Assembly: GCA_025345505.1 (NCBI GenBank)
Contig: JANVCC010000050.1
Coordinates: forward strand, 172,115 to 236,114
DNA length: 64,000 nucleotides
Direction: 5' to 3'
Source of the DNA: Todiramphus chloris collaris
Taxonomy: Eukaryota > Chordata > Aves > Coraciiformes > Alcedinidae
Shown here: one piece after another, positions 11,451 through 24,456 of the stretch
Layout of the letters: the number at the start of each line of letters is the position of its first letter
Numbering within the stretch: position 1 is the stretch's first letter
Notes under the pieces: generated by a model
Database searches by the model: none
What the model was told of the DNA's origin: nothing
What the model saw: the letters and a program-made list of their open reading frames with translations, nothing else
Program-made: the position numbers and the translations under genes

Positions 11451-12282
11451 TAGTACTAGTATTTTTTCATTAAAAGAATTCAAATATGTTTTCCAAAAGG
11501 TTGGGGTTTTTTTTTTAATTCATGAATCAGCAAGTTTTAGTTTTCAACAGGATAAGAAGGGATTAAAATCTTCTTGCCTCCTCCTTTTCCTGACAAAATG
11601 GTCATGTTTGCAACCAAAACACAGCTAGAAAAAAGAGTTCAGTTCACTAAGAAGTGATGTCTCCCCAGTTTTCAGATGGTCTGCTTTTGGCTGCAGCCTC
11701 TCTTTGCATTGACAATTTTTTTCTCATTACGGCACTATCACAAATAAGAAACTTTGCAAGGACAATTGCTTTCATACTCAATGACTTCAGGGTTTTTCTG
11801 ATGAGAGCATCTGATGCTGGGCATTGACAGACATGAAAAGCTAGACAAGATAATTAATGGGATCCCCCATAACTTTTCCATCATAATCGGTGGACAGAAA
11901 CTGGCATTTCACATGATTTATTTAAGCACGTACCTCTAAGCCAGCTTGACTGCACTCTGAAAGTGCCTGTTTTTCTCCAGGGATGAAAATAAAGAGTCTA
12001 CTTTATCGTTAATCATCTACATCATGCAGTTTTTAATTTCAACAGATAAATTCCACAATATATTTTTCAATTAGTTCCAGTTCAATGACCTAAAAGATGG
12101 AGTCAGGATCTAGGCAAAAAGGTAGGCACCAAAAATCTCCACAAATCTCTTGGCTCTGCCACAAACAGTGTCTGCAAAGTATCTGGAGGTACCTGGTGGT
12201 AAGATTTCCCTAGGAGCTTGGAGACCAGCTTGCAGAACAGCACCGAAATCGGGTCCTTCCACCTCCCGCACCAACAGTCACC

Positions 12283-12415
12283 AGTGTGCAGAGCTGGGAT
12301 GATGTTGGGTTTTTTTTCCTCACAGTCCTGCCTGTCATGGACTTGTTAGTGTGCAGAGCTGGGATGATGTTGGGTTTTTTTTCCTCACAGTCCTGCCTGT
12401 CATGGACTTGTTAGT
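12283..12415. repeat. Perfect tandem duplication, 65-bp unit
   Basis: The stretch from AGTGTGCAGAGCTGGGATG to GGACTTGTT occurs twice back to back with a 65-bp period and no mismatch that I can see. It includes an 8-T run in both copies. Confidence 0.95.
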
Positions 12416-13170
12416 CTGCAAGAACCTCTGAGGACACTGATTGCTCAATGCAATCTCAGCAGAGGTGCAGGAATCCTACTATGCATAATCACTCTAATGA
12501 GGGCTGGGCATGCTCTACCACTGAGATAAACAAATAGTCCCAGATAAGGACGTTCTCCAGTATATGGATATAAAACATCCATTCTTGTTTGACTGGTGGC
12601 CTTCTAGCACCAGCAGTGTCTCTGTTGAAGTTACTGGCCACAGCTGCAGCATCTCTCCAGTTGTCCTCGGTGACTGCCCAGACAGGATCTGTAACCGGGA
12701 GAGTGAACAGAGGCACTGGGGGGCAGAGGTGGAGATGGCCTTTGGGACATGATAGAATGGGATGGAGGGTGGTTAAACCTGAGGCTCAAGAGTCCTTTTT
12801 GGGAAGGTAGAGGCAGGGTGAGAAGGATTTGGGGTAATGGGGATGGGGTGAATGGAGCAAGGGGACAAGCCTGTACTGACCTATGAGCTTCATGTCCTGA
12901 AATCACAGGCTTGTGTTGTCTCTGCTACAGCATCTACATCACCTACACAACCACTAGAACTAGAATGCCTGAGCTGTGCTTGTATCCACTTGCACCTTCT
13001 CCACCACAGCTTTTCCCCAGCTGTGGCACGAGCCTCACCCTCCCAAGAACAGGAGAGAAGAGTCCCCGACAAGGGGATGGGGAGGAGGGCAGGGCATGAG
13101 TTACAAACGCTTTGAGAAACACACCTGTGGTCTCCCTTATGTGCTGCAGGTTCACCACCATTTCTCCCAG

Positions 13171-13656
13171 ATGTCCTTCAGCGGGAACGCAGGACAGTGC
13201 TTCTACCCCTGCGATGTGCAGTGCCCACAGCCTTGTGCTACCAGCTGCAACGAGCCATGTGTTGTGTCCTGCGGCACCTCCAGAGTCATTATATTCCCCC
13301 CTCCTGTTGTTGTGACGTTCCCAGGGCCTATCCTCAGCACATGCCCACAGCAGACGGTGGTGGGAAGTCCTGCAGTCGAGGAGGGAGGTGCGCCAGCTCC
13401 GCTGACATCATTCAGAGCAGAAGTCCTGCGCTCAGAGCCACCTGCAGAGAGATTCATCCGAAAACACGTGCCTCAGCGGGCACCACGGTGCTCCTATGTA
13501 TTTACTTCCCACTGGATACATCCTTGCAATAGACCCAGCTACAGATGCCACCAACCGTCTGAGAGCAAGAAGGAAGAGCATGCTCCAGAGGAGGAGATAC
13601 CTGAAACTGAAAATAAAGATACAGCTGATGAAGACAAAGAGATCTCTGAAGCATAA
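13171..13656 (+). CDS. CBP1: corneous beta-protein with acidic C-terminal tail, 161 aa
   Basis: Acceptor AG at 13148-13149, ATG at 13171, TAA at 13654-13656. Residues 1-36 form a Cys-rich head ([18 protein letters not shown]). Residues 37-66 are the CBP beta-core ([17 protein letters not shown]), which forms the beta-sheet filament in hard cornified cells. The remainder is unusual. There is no Gly/Tyr-rich block. Residues 107-121 carry [15 protein letters not shown], and residues 131-161 are strongly charged, mostly Glu and Asp. The core, the HPC(N/Q)R motif and the promoter all match CBP6, so the two are paralogs. It resembles the divergent 'beta' members of the avian EDC more than a claw, scale or feather keratin. 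An in-frame ATG at 13096 falls in the predicted intron. Confidence 0.85.
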   Translation: MSFSGNAGQCFYPCDVQCPQPCATSCNEPCVVSCGTSRVIIFPPPVVVTFPGPILSTCPQQTVVGSPAVEEGGAPAPLTSFRAEVLRSEPPAERFIRKHVPQRAPRCSYVFTSHWIHPCNRPSYRCHQPSESKKEEHAPEEEIPETENKDTADEDKEISEA

Positions 13657-14055
13657 CACTGATACCAACCTCAGTGACCCACTCCAAAGGCCTCTTAAGC
13701 TCCTACTGCCTCTCTAAAGCAAACTTAGCTATGTCTTCTTTAAGTGGTGCTTTACCTTCAGCTCATAGGGTTCCCTTCCCCGCCAGGAACATTCTCAGGC
13801 AGGTGATTAGAGTAATAAAGTGCCCCCCATCCCAATTGGTGTCAACCTGACCTTTGAAACACACAGTGTCCGATTCTCAGGAACAATTTGCTCTTCTTCC
13901 ATTGCTTTCTAGAGAAGCGAAGGCAGCAGCTCTTTCAAGAAAACCACAAACGTGGTCAGCTGGGACATGACAAACCCTTTCACTGATAGACCTGATTAGA
14001 CTGGTCATAACATTTAAGAGCATTAGTCATAAGGAAATTCACTTTTCCTTTTGAT

Positions 14056-14103
14056 AAATATATATGCATGTATATATATATATACACACACACATACACA
14101 CAC
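14056..14103. repeat. (TA)n(CA)n microsatellite in the CBP1 3' UTR
   Basis: Alternating TA followed by CA repeats, about 48 bp. Confidence 0.9.
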
Positions 14104-14349
14104 TTGTCAGTTTTTTCTGGCTCTGAGTTTCACTGCAGGAAAGAAGAGTGAGGGGAAAAGAAACTGATCTTCTCTTTATATTTAATTTTATTTACAAAAA
14201 AAAGGAAAACAAAAAAAAGTGTTTTATGAACTGTATCACTTGCATCTAGAAGTTGACGCAGTATACGAGTGATGTCATCTGCATCTGGAACCATGCCCTT
14301 TACGCTGATATTTATTCTGGCAGCTTTTGTTCTGTCCTTTCCCTCTCCC

Positions 14350-14355
14350 ATTAAA
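14350..14355 (+). promoter_or_regulatory. Poly(A) signal of CBP1
   Basis: ATTAAA followed by TTCTGCATTATC, matching the family 3'-end signature. An earlier AATAAA at 13814-13819 may be an alternative site. Confidence 0.65.
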
Positions 14356-14964
14356 ATTATTCTGCATTATCACAGTGGTTTTCTCGTTTTCTTTCTCTTC
14401 TACCTTTGATTTTCAGAGACCTACTGGTGAAATTTTGATGGCAAACATCAAAACCAAATCTGTCAGTCCTGCTCACCCATGAAGCGAGAAAATAATCAAC
14501 ACCTGCTGGCACTCCTCAGCACTGTTCATGTGCCTTTGCAGAAGACTCTTTCATTTTCACTTTCATCTCACAGCTTTCACTTGTTCCTTGTCCTGCCAAG
14601 TAAAGCGTGTGGATCTGTGAGTTCATGGTTGGATGTGTCAGCTGAAAAACAATAAACAGATGAAAAAGAAAGACACACAATGAAATTTTCCTTAGCATTC
14701 TCTTTGGTTCAGGAAAACCCCCAACTATCCCCTGCTCCCTTTGCACTCAAATTCCAACCTTCTATTCCTCTAAAGATTTCCACACATTTTAAATGTGGGC
14801 ATTATCCTTTGGGTCCCAAGAAGAATATTACTGCAGTTATGATTTGGTACCAGTCTTTGCCAGGAAAAAAGCCCAATTTAACTGGAATGGAGTAAAATTA
14901 ATAAGTAAATTTTTCCCTGAAACCAAAATATGGAAGTTTGTTAAATAGTAATTACAGTATCATC

Positions 14965-15095
14965 TCTGTGGCCTCTTCTGGACCTGCTCCGAGAGGTCCA
15001 TGTCCTTTTTGTGTTGGGGGCTCCAGAACTGGATGCAACACACCAGGTGGGGTCTCATGAGAACCAAGTAGAGGGGGAGACTCACCTCCCTTGAT
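14965..15095 (-). mobile_element. CR1 LINE internal fragment
   Basis: GGCTCCAGAACTGGATGCAA and the neighbouring 'aggtggggtctcatgagaaccaagtagaggggga' are reverse-strand CR1 ORF2 text. Confidence 0.7.
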
Positions 15096-16004
15096 GCCCA
15101 TGTACCTTATTCAGCAAGCAGACCATGGAGCCACATCTAGACGCAGCTGTTTTTCCCAGAGACTTCTTCAAAGAGAAAGGGATTGCAGAAAACTTCACAG
15201 CAACGTTAAAGCATCGTATGAAAAATATGCTAAGCATCCTGGATTCCTGCCAGTCTCCCTGCTTACCCTGCCCTGTCTCCCTGACACTTTGCCCATCCAT
15301 CTGCTGCAGCCCCTGGGGCTTCCACCTTCTCTGTGATCGGCTGTCTGCTCGGCCAGCTCACCTGGACATCTGCCTAGGAGATGAGCACCCCACACCTCCT
15401 TCCTGCCCCTTGTAAAACTGCTCTTTGTAAGATGATCCCCTCAAGTCTTGGGCATATTAATGTATTTAAATTTTTCCCTTTACAGGAAGGGAACTCCTAT
15501 AAATCTGCTCATTTGTCTTGCAGGCATTAGCATGTGCCCTACTTTATTGATCCCATATGAAGATGCAATTACCATATCTTGGAAGATTAGTTGTGAACTG
15601 TGTCTCGATGTCACACCCTAGATAAGCAGGGAGGCAGGGCACAGATAGAAGCTTTATTGATTGCCTGGCTCATGCAAAAAAGTATTGTGAAAAATTTGGT
15701 AATGAGGTCATCAGCAGGGCGGAGCTCTTGGGAACCTCCAATCCAAAAGACCCATCTAGACTCATTATCTACACCCCATCCAGTCCAGCAGTTTAACAAT
15801 AATCGAGTTGCACAAGGGGATTCATGAAATGATTTTTCACCTGCTGAAGATGACTTCAAATTAATGCTTAAAAAAAAAAATTACATGCATGAACCTCCCC
15901 AGTATTTTTTATAATACTGCATCTTTCTGACATTTGGCCTTTGCTCTTGGTCTTTCCTCATTTACCTGCCATTTAACAACCTCCTACAAACTCATTTCTT
16001 CTGG

Positions 16005-16400
16005 TGAGGGGCCTGGAGCATCTCTGTGCCCAGAAAAAGCTGAGAGCTCTGGGGCTGTTCAGCTGGAGAAGAGCAGCCTGAGAGGGGAGCTGATCAATGC
16101 CCAGCGAGAGCTAAAGGGCCCAGGGGGGCAAGAGGATGGGGCCAGACTCTGCTCAGTGGTGCCCAGTGACAGTACAAGGAGCACCAACTGGAACCCAGGA
16201 GGAGAAAGTTCTTTTGTGTGAGGGTGTCAGAGCCTGGCTCAGGTTGTCCAGAGAGGTTGTGGAGTCTCCTTCTCTGCAGAGATTCCCAACCCACCTGGAC
16301 ACTGAGAAGCTGGGCCCTCTACTCTGGTGACCCTGCTGGAGCAGAGGGGGTGGCACCAGATGATCCCCAGGGGTCCCTTCCAATGACATTCTGGGATATC
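16005..16400 (+). mobile_element. CR1 LINE 3' portion
   Basis: Plus-strand CR1 text runs from GGGGCTGTTCAGCTGGAGAA through 'ggttgtccagagaggttgtggagtctcc' to the 3' end GGGTCCCTTCCAATGACATT. Confidence 0.9.
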
Positions 16401-19400
16401 ACCAATTTCCCTTACACTGCTTGTTTCAGTGCAAGGCAATATGGGTGGAAAGCACATGGGAGCCCAGCTGCTCCTCTACCTTCCCCTGCTCTTTCAGCCA
16501 TTATAAGGATGCCACACTTTATTGTCATTATAACATCCCACAACATCTTCTCACTGCTTCTTGCAAACCTTCTTTCTCTTATACCCGTATGGCACAGACA
16601 ATTACCATCTTATTATGGGATAACTGGTGCCTGAAAGTTACCTAACCTGTCTAAGAACACTCTATACATAAGGGTGGATCTAAGACTTAGACACACCTAA
16701 TTATTATTAGCCTTATTACTTATAGCCTGTCTTTATAATTCCAATATCGCACGCCAGCCACATTTATGATGGGGCCAAGGAGACCAAGGCAGAATGAATC
16801 CTGAATGGGATGCCCAGAAAAGGTGCTAGGGGGGTTCTGCTTTTACTGATTAAATCCCTTTTCATGTTGTAACACCATTTACTGGCAGCAAGGTAGAGCA
16901 TGATGACCTTCGTGGCAGCTTTCTATTCAAGCCTTATTGACCTGAGCTGGAAGAAGCAGTGCCATGCTGGAAGAAACTGCAGCAGAAGAGAACCTGGCAC
17001 TACAATTAAAATGTTTCCTCCAAATAGCAGAACACTGCTTTCCTTTTTCCTCATGTGGAAAGGGCCTTCTCTCCATCTCTAGTTTCAACTATAAATTCAT
17101 TTAACAGGGTTCTGTGCTACCAGAACAGTGTTCTTGGTCTAAACGCCTTGAAGGAATTGAAAGTCAGCTGCCAGTTTTTCTTGCTGAGATTAGCAGGCTT
17201 AATTAAATAATGAACCAGAATGAAGATTTAATTAATAGCTTTAGAATTAATAGATTATTAAATTGGATATTAGCACCACACCTCTATGAGTCATGAGGCG
17301 ATACAGGAACATGAATCCACTCTTGCAGTATCTACACATACCACGAGTGCTAATAAAGTATTAAAAATGGATTATTTGCAAGGGTGGAACTTCCAAAGCA
17401 CTCACACTGTAAATAGCCTGAAACTTAGACTCATGAGCATCCACCTTACTAAGAAACAAGTCTATAAACATTTCTACCATACTTGCATTTTAAGAAGGCA
17501 CAGACAACCCCACACCCCTTCCCCTTTTGGCATGGATAAAAAGTGCTATTCTAGGCTTTTCCTGAATCTGCCAAGCACACACCACTATGTCCATCTCACC
17601 CCTCCAAAACCCTTGGTTCTTCTTGAGGCCCTTCACCTCTTTGCAGCAACTCAGATACAGAGAAGAAGATACAAGCCGCCTCTTCCTTAGAGCCTGGGTC
17701 TTCTGAGGTGAAGCAAGGTGGGATAGGGTGGAGCAGGGCTGGGCTGATTTGTGGGGCAACCCAGCAGCCTTATCAATGCTGTTACATCAGCTCTTCCCAC
17801 ACTTGAGGACTTCAGATGACCCAGTAGCCCTCAGAATCCTATCCCTGTGTTGCTGATCAAGGAAGGTGGCTCTGACCTGGACAATGTGCTTGGGTGATGG
17901 CTGTGTCCAGCCTGTGAGGGGTACACTGCCCAGCTTTTACACAAAGATGAATTATCCGCAGACACGTGAGCTGTAGTTACACCTTGGGCTGCAATTTCAC
18001 ATCCCTTGAGGTTTCACTGGGGAGAGCAGCACTCCTCTATTAAAGAACATTAATTCTGTTCTGTGTTTAAGATGAAAGATGCCTGGTACAATTCTAGTAG
18101 TATAATTACTCCTGAGCTCTGAGCAAATCACTTTTAGTGGTGGAGAAGAATCCTTCAGCTTCAGAACTATTTGTGTGTATAATTATTTTATCTCCACCTT
18201 TTGTTGCACTGTAGCTAGAAAAACATAACCCAACCTACCCATAAGAGAGGAAATCCGGGTAACATGTGAGCTGCATTCTGCCATTAAATACATAAAGATG
18301 AGACTAAGTATTCAAAATTAGTAGATTGAGGTCACCGACTATGAATTCCCCCTGGGATCAGGGTGAATTTTGCTGGAAAAGGTTGAAGTGAGGAATGTGG
18401 AAAAGCCAAAAACAAGAAGAAAGTCACCTTAGTGTCAATAGAAACTGGAAGGCACAGTGACAGCCGATGCAGGGTCTCCGTATCAGTGGGGTTTCTAAAC
18501 TTCCCGTGCCCTCAAAGGACAGCTGGAAAGTTCTGCAAAGAGATGGCAGAACTGCTCAGCTGGTGAAATGCCAGTGTTGACAGAAAGGTGAATGCACGGG
18601 TAGACCTTCAGGCTCCACCAAATGTCTCTGCTGACTCGATAATGAAACTCAGATGCGTATTTTCAGACATCCAAGTGCACTCATCTCAATCTGGAACTGG
18701 AGCTAATCCCTACATCGTCCTTTCTCCTGTGACAACCACATTGTTACACAATGGAGTCCAACTTTCAGGCACAATGACTTGTTTTGCCTTCCCGAGTGAC
18801 TGTCGGGACAAGCAAGCGGTGGCTTCAAGTTCTAAGAAATGGTTACTGGAGAAGATTGTTACAAGATAAAGCTGAGGAACAGGAGGCAGATGTGGATGGG
18901 AATCTAAGAAGAAATGAAGTTCCTTTGATTTTGGAAACTAGTTGAAGCATTGGTTTTTCTGGAAAACTACAAATTCCAGCATCAATCTGGACTCTTCTTA
19001 TTTTTTTTTTTCCTGTTGGTTTTTGCTCTGCTCAGCTCAGTCACAAAGTTTCCCGTACTTACAGTAGTATAGTCTGAGTAAATCACCTCCTACAGCTCCT
19101 AATGCTGGAGGAAAGGAGTAGGCTGCCAATTAAAAAAAAAAAAAAAAGTTATTAATTTTATTTAAATAGAGATGAACAAAGGCAATCAAGTAAATGTAAC
19201 ACAACTTACAATGAACTTAAAAGTACAAACCCGAGGTACTATGAAAGTCTGAGCAGTATAATAGCACTGAATATACAGATAATGAAAGAGCAGACAGTGG
19301 TGATCTAGTCCTTTCGTTCTTTATTTCATCTTCAGTCTTGGGATTAAGCAATGGAAAAATATTGACCCTCCAGTTTGAGCAGGTTTGAAAATAGGTTTCT

Positions 19401-21631
19401 AGATGGCAGCTCTTAGATCACACTGGAAACCTGTTCCAAAATGTGGATGTCCAGGATCCGAAGTAGCCTGAACTTCACACTCTGTACAATTATTCTCATA
19501 TTTTAGCTTGTTCTTTTTATCTGCATGTTGGTGTTTGTTGCTGTCTTACAAACACTACCTGCCTGGAATTGCAGTCTGTGGAAGAACGAAGGTTAAAGAT
19601 AATGTTTTGCTGTGATCCATGATAATAATACAGGCTATTTCCTTCCAGAGAAGTGAGCTTTCGGACCAATTTAGAAAATTATAGCGTGTCACAGGCAGGA
19701 GCAACAGCAATTAAACCAGTCTCCTCTTTAAGATTTAATCTTAGTATGCAAAATAGCTGAGTAAGGATCAAAGCACAATACTGGGATTTCTAAAACCAGA
19801 AAATCAATAGAGCTGCTACCACCGAGAACAACAACAACAACATCGTCATCGTCAGCATTGTACTGGAACAAACAAGATGAGGAGTCTTTCAGATAATGCT
19901 TTAGAATTGCTTTATGTGGAGTGAGCTTCAGTTTAAAGATGTAAGCACCAAGTCTGGGTTCCTCAGCCAGGCCAGACTTGGTGTAGGTCAGTTTGTTGCT
20001 CTGTCTGTGAAGCAAGGCATTCCATAGAGAAAAACATAAAATCCCTGGGTTTTTTATCCTATTTTTCAGACGTATTTAGCTTTCACCTGCTGAGGGAGGG
20101 TATCTGTTTCCCTATCTTAAAAAAAAAAGTCTTTGATGTAAGGCAGATGAGATTCAGGTGTTACAAAAAGGGACATTGGGCTATTGCCAATTACTCTTTT
20201 GCATTTAATATCTTATATTTTTAAAAGGCTATCAGTCAAGCCTAAGGTACAGTTTGACCTGTATCTGCTCTTACGGCTTTCTACCTTACATAAAACACGG
20301 ATTCCCCTTATTTAGGGCTGCTGGGGAAAAGCATCGGTCACAGAAAAGCAAACTGGAAGGATGCTCAAGCCAGTGTGATTTTCTGCGGCTGGTGTTAAGA
20401 AGCTGCTGTGTTTTGAATGAGTGTTCTATACATTGAAAAAAAAACCCCTCAAAAACAAAGAGGTCCTTATTAACTTTTGTAAAATATTTGGTTTGGTAAC
20501 TCCTTTAATTGCTTCAGCTGTCAATCACTGTAATTATTAGCTACTTCTCATTCCCACAGATTATGTGAGTCATATTCTTCTGTGCAGTGTCTCTGGTGGC
20601 TACATACATTACTCTGGTCATTGTATTGGTTTTGTGATCATGAAGTGTAAATAAACTATTTTTTTTTCTTTCTTCTTTTTTTTTACTTTAGTTTTAATAA
20701 TTTGCCACAAGAATGTAGCTAAGAGATTTGTGGTTTTTTGGTATAACTGTCATTATGTGATTCATGGTATCAGCATTTTCCAGACCTTGTGAATTTATTC
20801 TATCTGACATTATGGACCTGTACCTCAAATAATGCTTCTTCTGGGTCCTCTAGTCCCATAGGTAATGTGTAATGGCCCTCTCCTCATACTGACCTCCAAC
20901 AAGCATACTCAGGAAGGAAAAATTCTAGTTCTTCATAGTTATTAGTGGGTTTTGGTGTTTATTCTGAAGACACTTTGGAAGGGGATGATTCCTTAAGATG
21001 AGGAACTGATAAATCATAAAAGCTTGGACAAGTGTATCTCCTTAGCTGAATTTCTGATTAGATTGTTGTGCCCGATCCTTGTGCTCATAAGAGAGTTTGT
21101 GAACTGCTTCAGTATCTCTTACTCGCTAAAATACCTTGGGATGTGTTAGAGTAGTGTAGGAGAACATATGCCAAAGGGACAGTCCCAAGCCCTTTGGTCC
21201 AGTCCCAAAGTTCCTGGAGTGAATACACTATGGCCATGGACACTCATGGTTATTTAATGTAAGAAAGATTTCCCGCCTTTAAAGAGGAAAAATCCAGAAG
21301 GCCACTGGTTATTATTACCTGAGACATCCAATGATAAACTGGAATCCCATGCTTCCTGGTCAAGCATCACCTCTGAGCTACCTTTCCAAGGGATAATAAG
21401 TATTTAAGAGAAAACCAGCCTAAATTCATTGTGAGATTTTCAGTGAAAAGATGAGAGAGGTGAAGTGCACGCATCATGCTGTGTGGGATTGGAAATTATC
21501 TAATAATCATAAGCTGTTATCAAAGCAGTTGCAACAAAGGAAAGCATCGGCAGGGGAAAACATTCTGTTTCACAAGACGTAGAGGATGGTTACGTAAAAG
21601 TATCTCCCAATTTCTATTCTCTATGACAGCA

Positions 21632-21698
21632 TATAAAAGTGCTCGTAACTCAGGTCTCTGCAGCTGCCTCTGCTGACTTAACTCTTCTTGGTGACTGG
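21632..21698 (+). promoter_or_regulatory. CBP2 promoter and non-coding exon 1
   Basis: TATAAAA at 21632-21638. Exon 1 ends TTCTTGGTGACTGG at 21698, before GTAAGT. The intron 21699-22390 (692 bp) ends TGCCTTTCAG, and I see nothing else in it. The block at 21500-21534 (CTAATAATCATAAG... GTTATCAAAGCAGTTGCAA) aligns with the CBP5 upstream region. Confidence 0.85.
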
Positions 21699-22411
21699 GT
21701 AAGTCTGATTTAACTGAATCAGCTCATAATTATACACATGGATTTATAGGTAGCATTAATACGAGGCTATATATCGTAACCTGTTTTAGGGCAGGACCTT
21801 ATCCTCTAAAAACGTTTTACTTGGAATCTGTAACTGGGAAATAGGGTGGGTGTATACATTGCCACGTGTGTGAGGGTAAAAATTGAATGGGAGTCTCAAA
21901 AATGTGGATGGTAGCAATTCTTGGGGATTGAGCACCTATCTATGGGGACAGAATGCTCTGAAAACATCAGGGTAGGACTGCGTCCCAGAAAGCAAGCACA
22001 GCAAAGGCAATGATAGGAGAAAAGGACAGAGGGACGTTCTTCCCAGAACTGATTTTGGGAATAGGCTACGGGGCAATGGAGCACTGGAGAGGAGCAGGAG
22101 AAGGCTTAGAAACCTCTACCCAGTAGATCATCTCACTCGATCGGTGAGATGCAGAAGTTTGCTATAGCGTAGAATGGATGGTGCCTCAGAAATTGGGTTG
22201 GTTTTTTTTTCTTTAATTTTTTATTTTAATCACTAACTTTTAAATTTAGGGTAGATGACTTGGACATATGTTTCTTCATCTGTTCAGATGAACACTATTT
22301 GACGCATCTACACAACCCACATTGCTCTAGTTTGTTCTTTCACTCCCCTGGCTGTAACTTTTCCAGTCTGGTGCACTCTCTGCCTTTCAGGTTGACTTCC
22401 CTTCTGGAAAG

Positions 22412-23050
22412 ATGTCTACCTATGGACAGATGCTTAGCTCCCGCTGTTCTGCGCCATGTGAAGTGGCGTGCCCGCAACCATATGTCAACTGTTGGAATGA
22501 AGAATGTATTAGCTCATGTGGAGATTCGAGAGCGATCGTGTACGCACCACCCGTCGTTGTGACTTTCCCGGGACCCATTATCAGCTCGTGCCCTCAGGAG
22601 TGTATTGTGGGAACTACCATGCCTGAAATTGGGGGTGGAGGAATGGGCTCCGGAGGTGGAGGAATGGGCTCTGGCGGTGGAGGCATGGGCTCTGGAGGAA
22701 TGGGCTCCGGAGGTGGAGGAATGGGCTCTGGAGGAATGGGCTCCGGAGGTGGAGGAATGGGCTCCGGAGGAATGGGCTCCGGAGGTGGAGGAATGGGTTC
22801 TGGAGGAATGGGCTCTGGTGGTTCGTGTGGGGGAGGCAGCTCCTATGGGATGGGGTCCCATGGTTCAGGAGGTTCTTACGGTGGCATGGGAGGGGGCTCA
22901 TGGGGTGGGGAGAGCTCGTGTGGTGGTGGATTCTCCCGTTTGGGAAGCTTTTACCGAAACTCACTATATTCAGGATTTGGTAGAAATTGTTTCCCCATTT
23001 ATTCCAGAGGTTATTACAGGTATCGCTATGGAAACTATGGGCCATTTTAA
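22412..23050 (+). CDS. CBP2: Gly-rich corneous beta-protein with GGGGMGS repeats, 212 aa
   Basis: Exon 2 starts at 22391, ATG is at 22412 and TAA at 23048-23050. Residues 1-38 are a Cys-rich head (CEVACPQPYVNCWNEEC). Residues 39-68 are the beta-core ([20 protein letters not shown]). Residues 74-137 are a near-pure GGGGMGS/GGMGS array, followed by a Gly/Ser/Tyr tail ending YRYGNYGPF. CBPs of this length with long Gly-rich tails are typical of hard scale or claw material, where the tail forms the matrix around beta-filaments. The usual terminal Cys is replaced by Phe (codon TTT before TAA). Met as the regular spacer in the Gly array is uncommon. Beta-core assignment is firm; tissue is inferred. 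Confidence 0.93.
   Translation: MSTYGQMLSSRCSAPCEVACPQPYVNCWNEECISSCGDSRAIVYAPPVVVTFPGPIISSCPQECIVGTTMPEIGGGGMGSGGGGMGSGGGGMGSGGMGSGGGGMGSGGMGSGGGGMGSGGMGSGGGGMGSGGMGSGGSCGGGSSYGMGSHGSGGSYGGMGGGSWGGESSCGGGFSRLGSFYRNSLYSGFGRNCFPIYSRGYYRYRYGNYGPF
22631..22822 (+). repeat. Coding Gly-Met repeat in CBP2 (36-bp composite)
   Basis: GGGGMGS (21 bp) and GGMGS (15 bp) units alternate, giving a 36-bp composite repeated about four times after two extra 21-bp units. Confidence 0.9.
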
Positions 23051-23434
23051 ATCTTTGAGAAAGAGTAATGACTGAAGGAACAATAAGATACAAACTAGTA
23101 GTTGACATATAGACTAATCAGACATACCAAGCAGCCTCTGCTCCAGTCAATGTCAGGAGGAGCTGGGGTTGCTTGCGATCTCATTGCGCTTTACCTAAGG
23201 CTTAGAATCCCAATGTTGCCTCACTTTGTCATTTGTTCATGTTATGTTTTGTTCTTTCTGAACCCGGAGAGAAAAAAAGCAAGTAATAGGACTTGACTGT
23301 GAAAGTGTCAAGCTGAAAGAAGGTGCTGTGCTCCTCTGAAGGCTGATTGATTGTTGTCCTTGCTGAAATGGAAAATACATTCTTTGTCTCTGCATCGCCT
23401 CATTCTGCAGGAATGTATTCCACTTTTTGTTTGT

Positions 23435-23440
23435 ATTAAA
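23435..23440 (+). promoter_or_regulatory. Poly(A) signal of CBP2
   Basis: ATTAAA followed by CCCTGTTGCATCATAG, the family 3'-end signature. The preceding about 55 bp (from 23381) also resemble the CBP3 3' UTR. Confidence 0.85.
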
Positions 23441-23679
23441 GCCCTGTTGCATCATAGCACTGTCTTCTGGCTTTCCTTTTACTGCAGCTTCACAGTCACA
23501 AACCAGAAAGAAGTGAACTTTGGACATCAATTCTTACACATTAATTGGGGACTATCATCAGAGAAGAATTAATTCCTCTGTATGGCTAACATAATTTGTC
23601 AGAAATTCTTCAATGAAGTTTTTTTTTTCCCCTCTTTCCGAGACATACCATGGTATACACACCAGTAGATAGACCAGAA

Positions 23680-23770
23680 TCATAGAATAATTTGGAATCA
23701 TAGAATAATTTAGATTGGAATGATCTCTGGAGATGTTCTGGCACAGCTCCCACTCAAAACCAAGGTAACT
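23680..23770 (-). mobile_element. CR1 LINE 3' end with duplicated terminal repeat
   Basis: GAATCATAGAATAATTTGG occurs twice and is followed by 'gatctctggagatgttctggcacag', a reverse-strand CR1 tail. Confidence 0.8.
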
Positions 23771-24456
23771 TTGAAGCAAGTTCAGTTACTCAGGGTCATT
23801 CCTCGAATATCCCCAAGGAAAACATTTTAACGACCGCACGGGTCCTGACTCCATCAGAAAGCAAAGCTGTGCTCTGGCTTATCCAGTCGTGATGGTAAAA
23901 TAGTTTGTCTGATTACAGACTGCAAAGGGAAATGGATCATCATGGGGAGGCAGGGCCAAAAGGAACAGGAAGAAATTATTTGTATGCAGTTGAGAATCAG
24001 GCTACAAGACTGGCGATCTGTAATGTGCCTTGAAGTACACTGAGAAATCCACCTCAGCAGCTGTATCAATATTTTCCTTTAGGAGCCATTTCCATGGTGC
24101 TGCTGTTTGTGACAAGAAAGGGCTCATGCGTGGGCCGAGGAAGCTCTGCCGTGCCAAGCCTAATGTTCATTTCCTTCTTTTGATTGTCTTAATCCTTGTG
24201 GTTTCTTAAATTAATTGAAGCGTTTATGCAGTAAACGATCTGAGCTTGTTAAGCATCACCATGGGATCCCTCAGGCAACAGCTACATGGATGTTCTTGTG
24301 CTGTCTCAGAATTAAGAATCACAAACTGCCTCATGCACAGTCATTGCCAGAACTGCCCGAGAAGCAGATTCTTCCACTACAACATTTTTTATATACATCT
24401 ATATATATTTTATTTTATTTATTTATTCCCATTGATATTCTTTACACAGATCTCTT

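Larger units (their letters stand above)
14400..21450. other. Seven-kb gene-free spacer between CBP1 and CBP2
   Basis: No CBP core, promoter/exon-1 module or other recognisable coding sequence on either strand. It holds two CR1 fragments, A-runs near 15868 and 19132, and AT-rich unique sequence. Confidence 0.6.

Noticed and set aside
12976..13170. Upstream in-frame extension of CBP1, including an ATG at 13096
   Set aside because: A good acceptor at 13148-13149 and the family layout (ATG about 20 nt into exon 2) favour 13171.
22514..23108. Long open frames on the opposite strand and other frames of CBP2 (also over CBP3 to CBP6)
   Set aside because: Shadows of Gly-, Cys- and Pro-rich repeats; they lack a CBP core and their own promoters.
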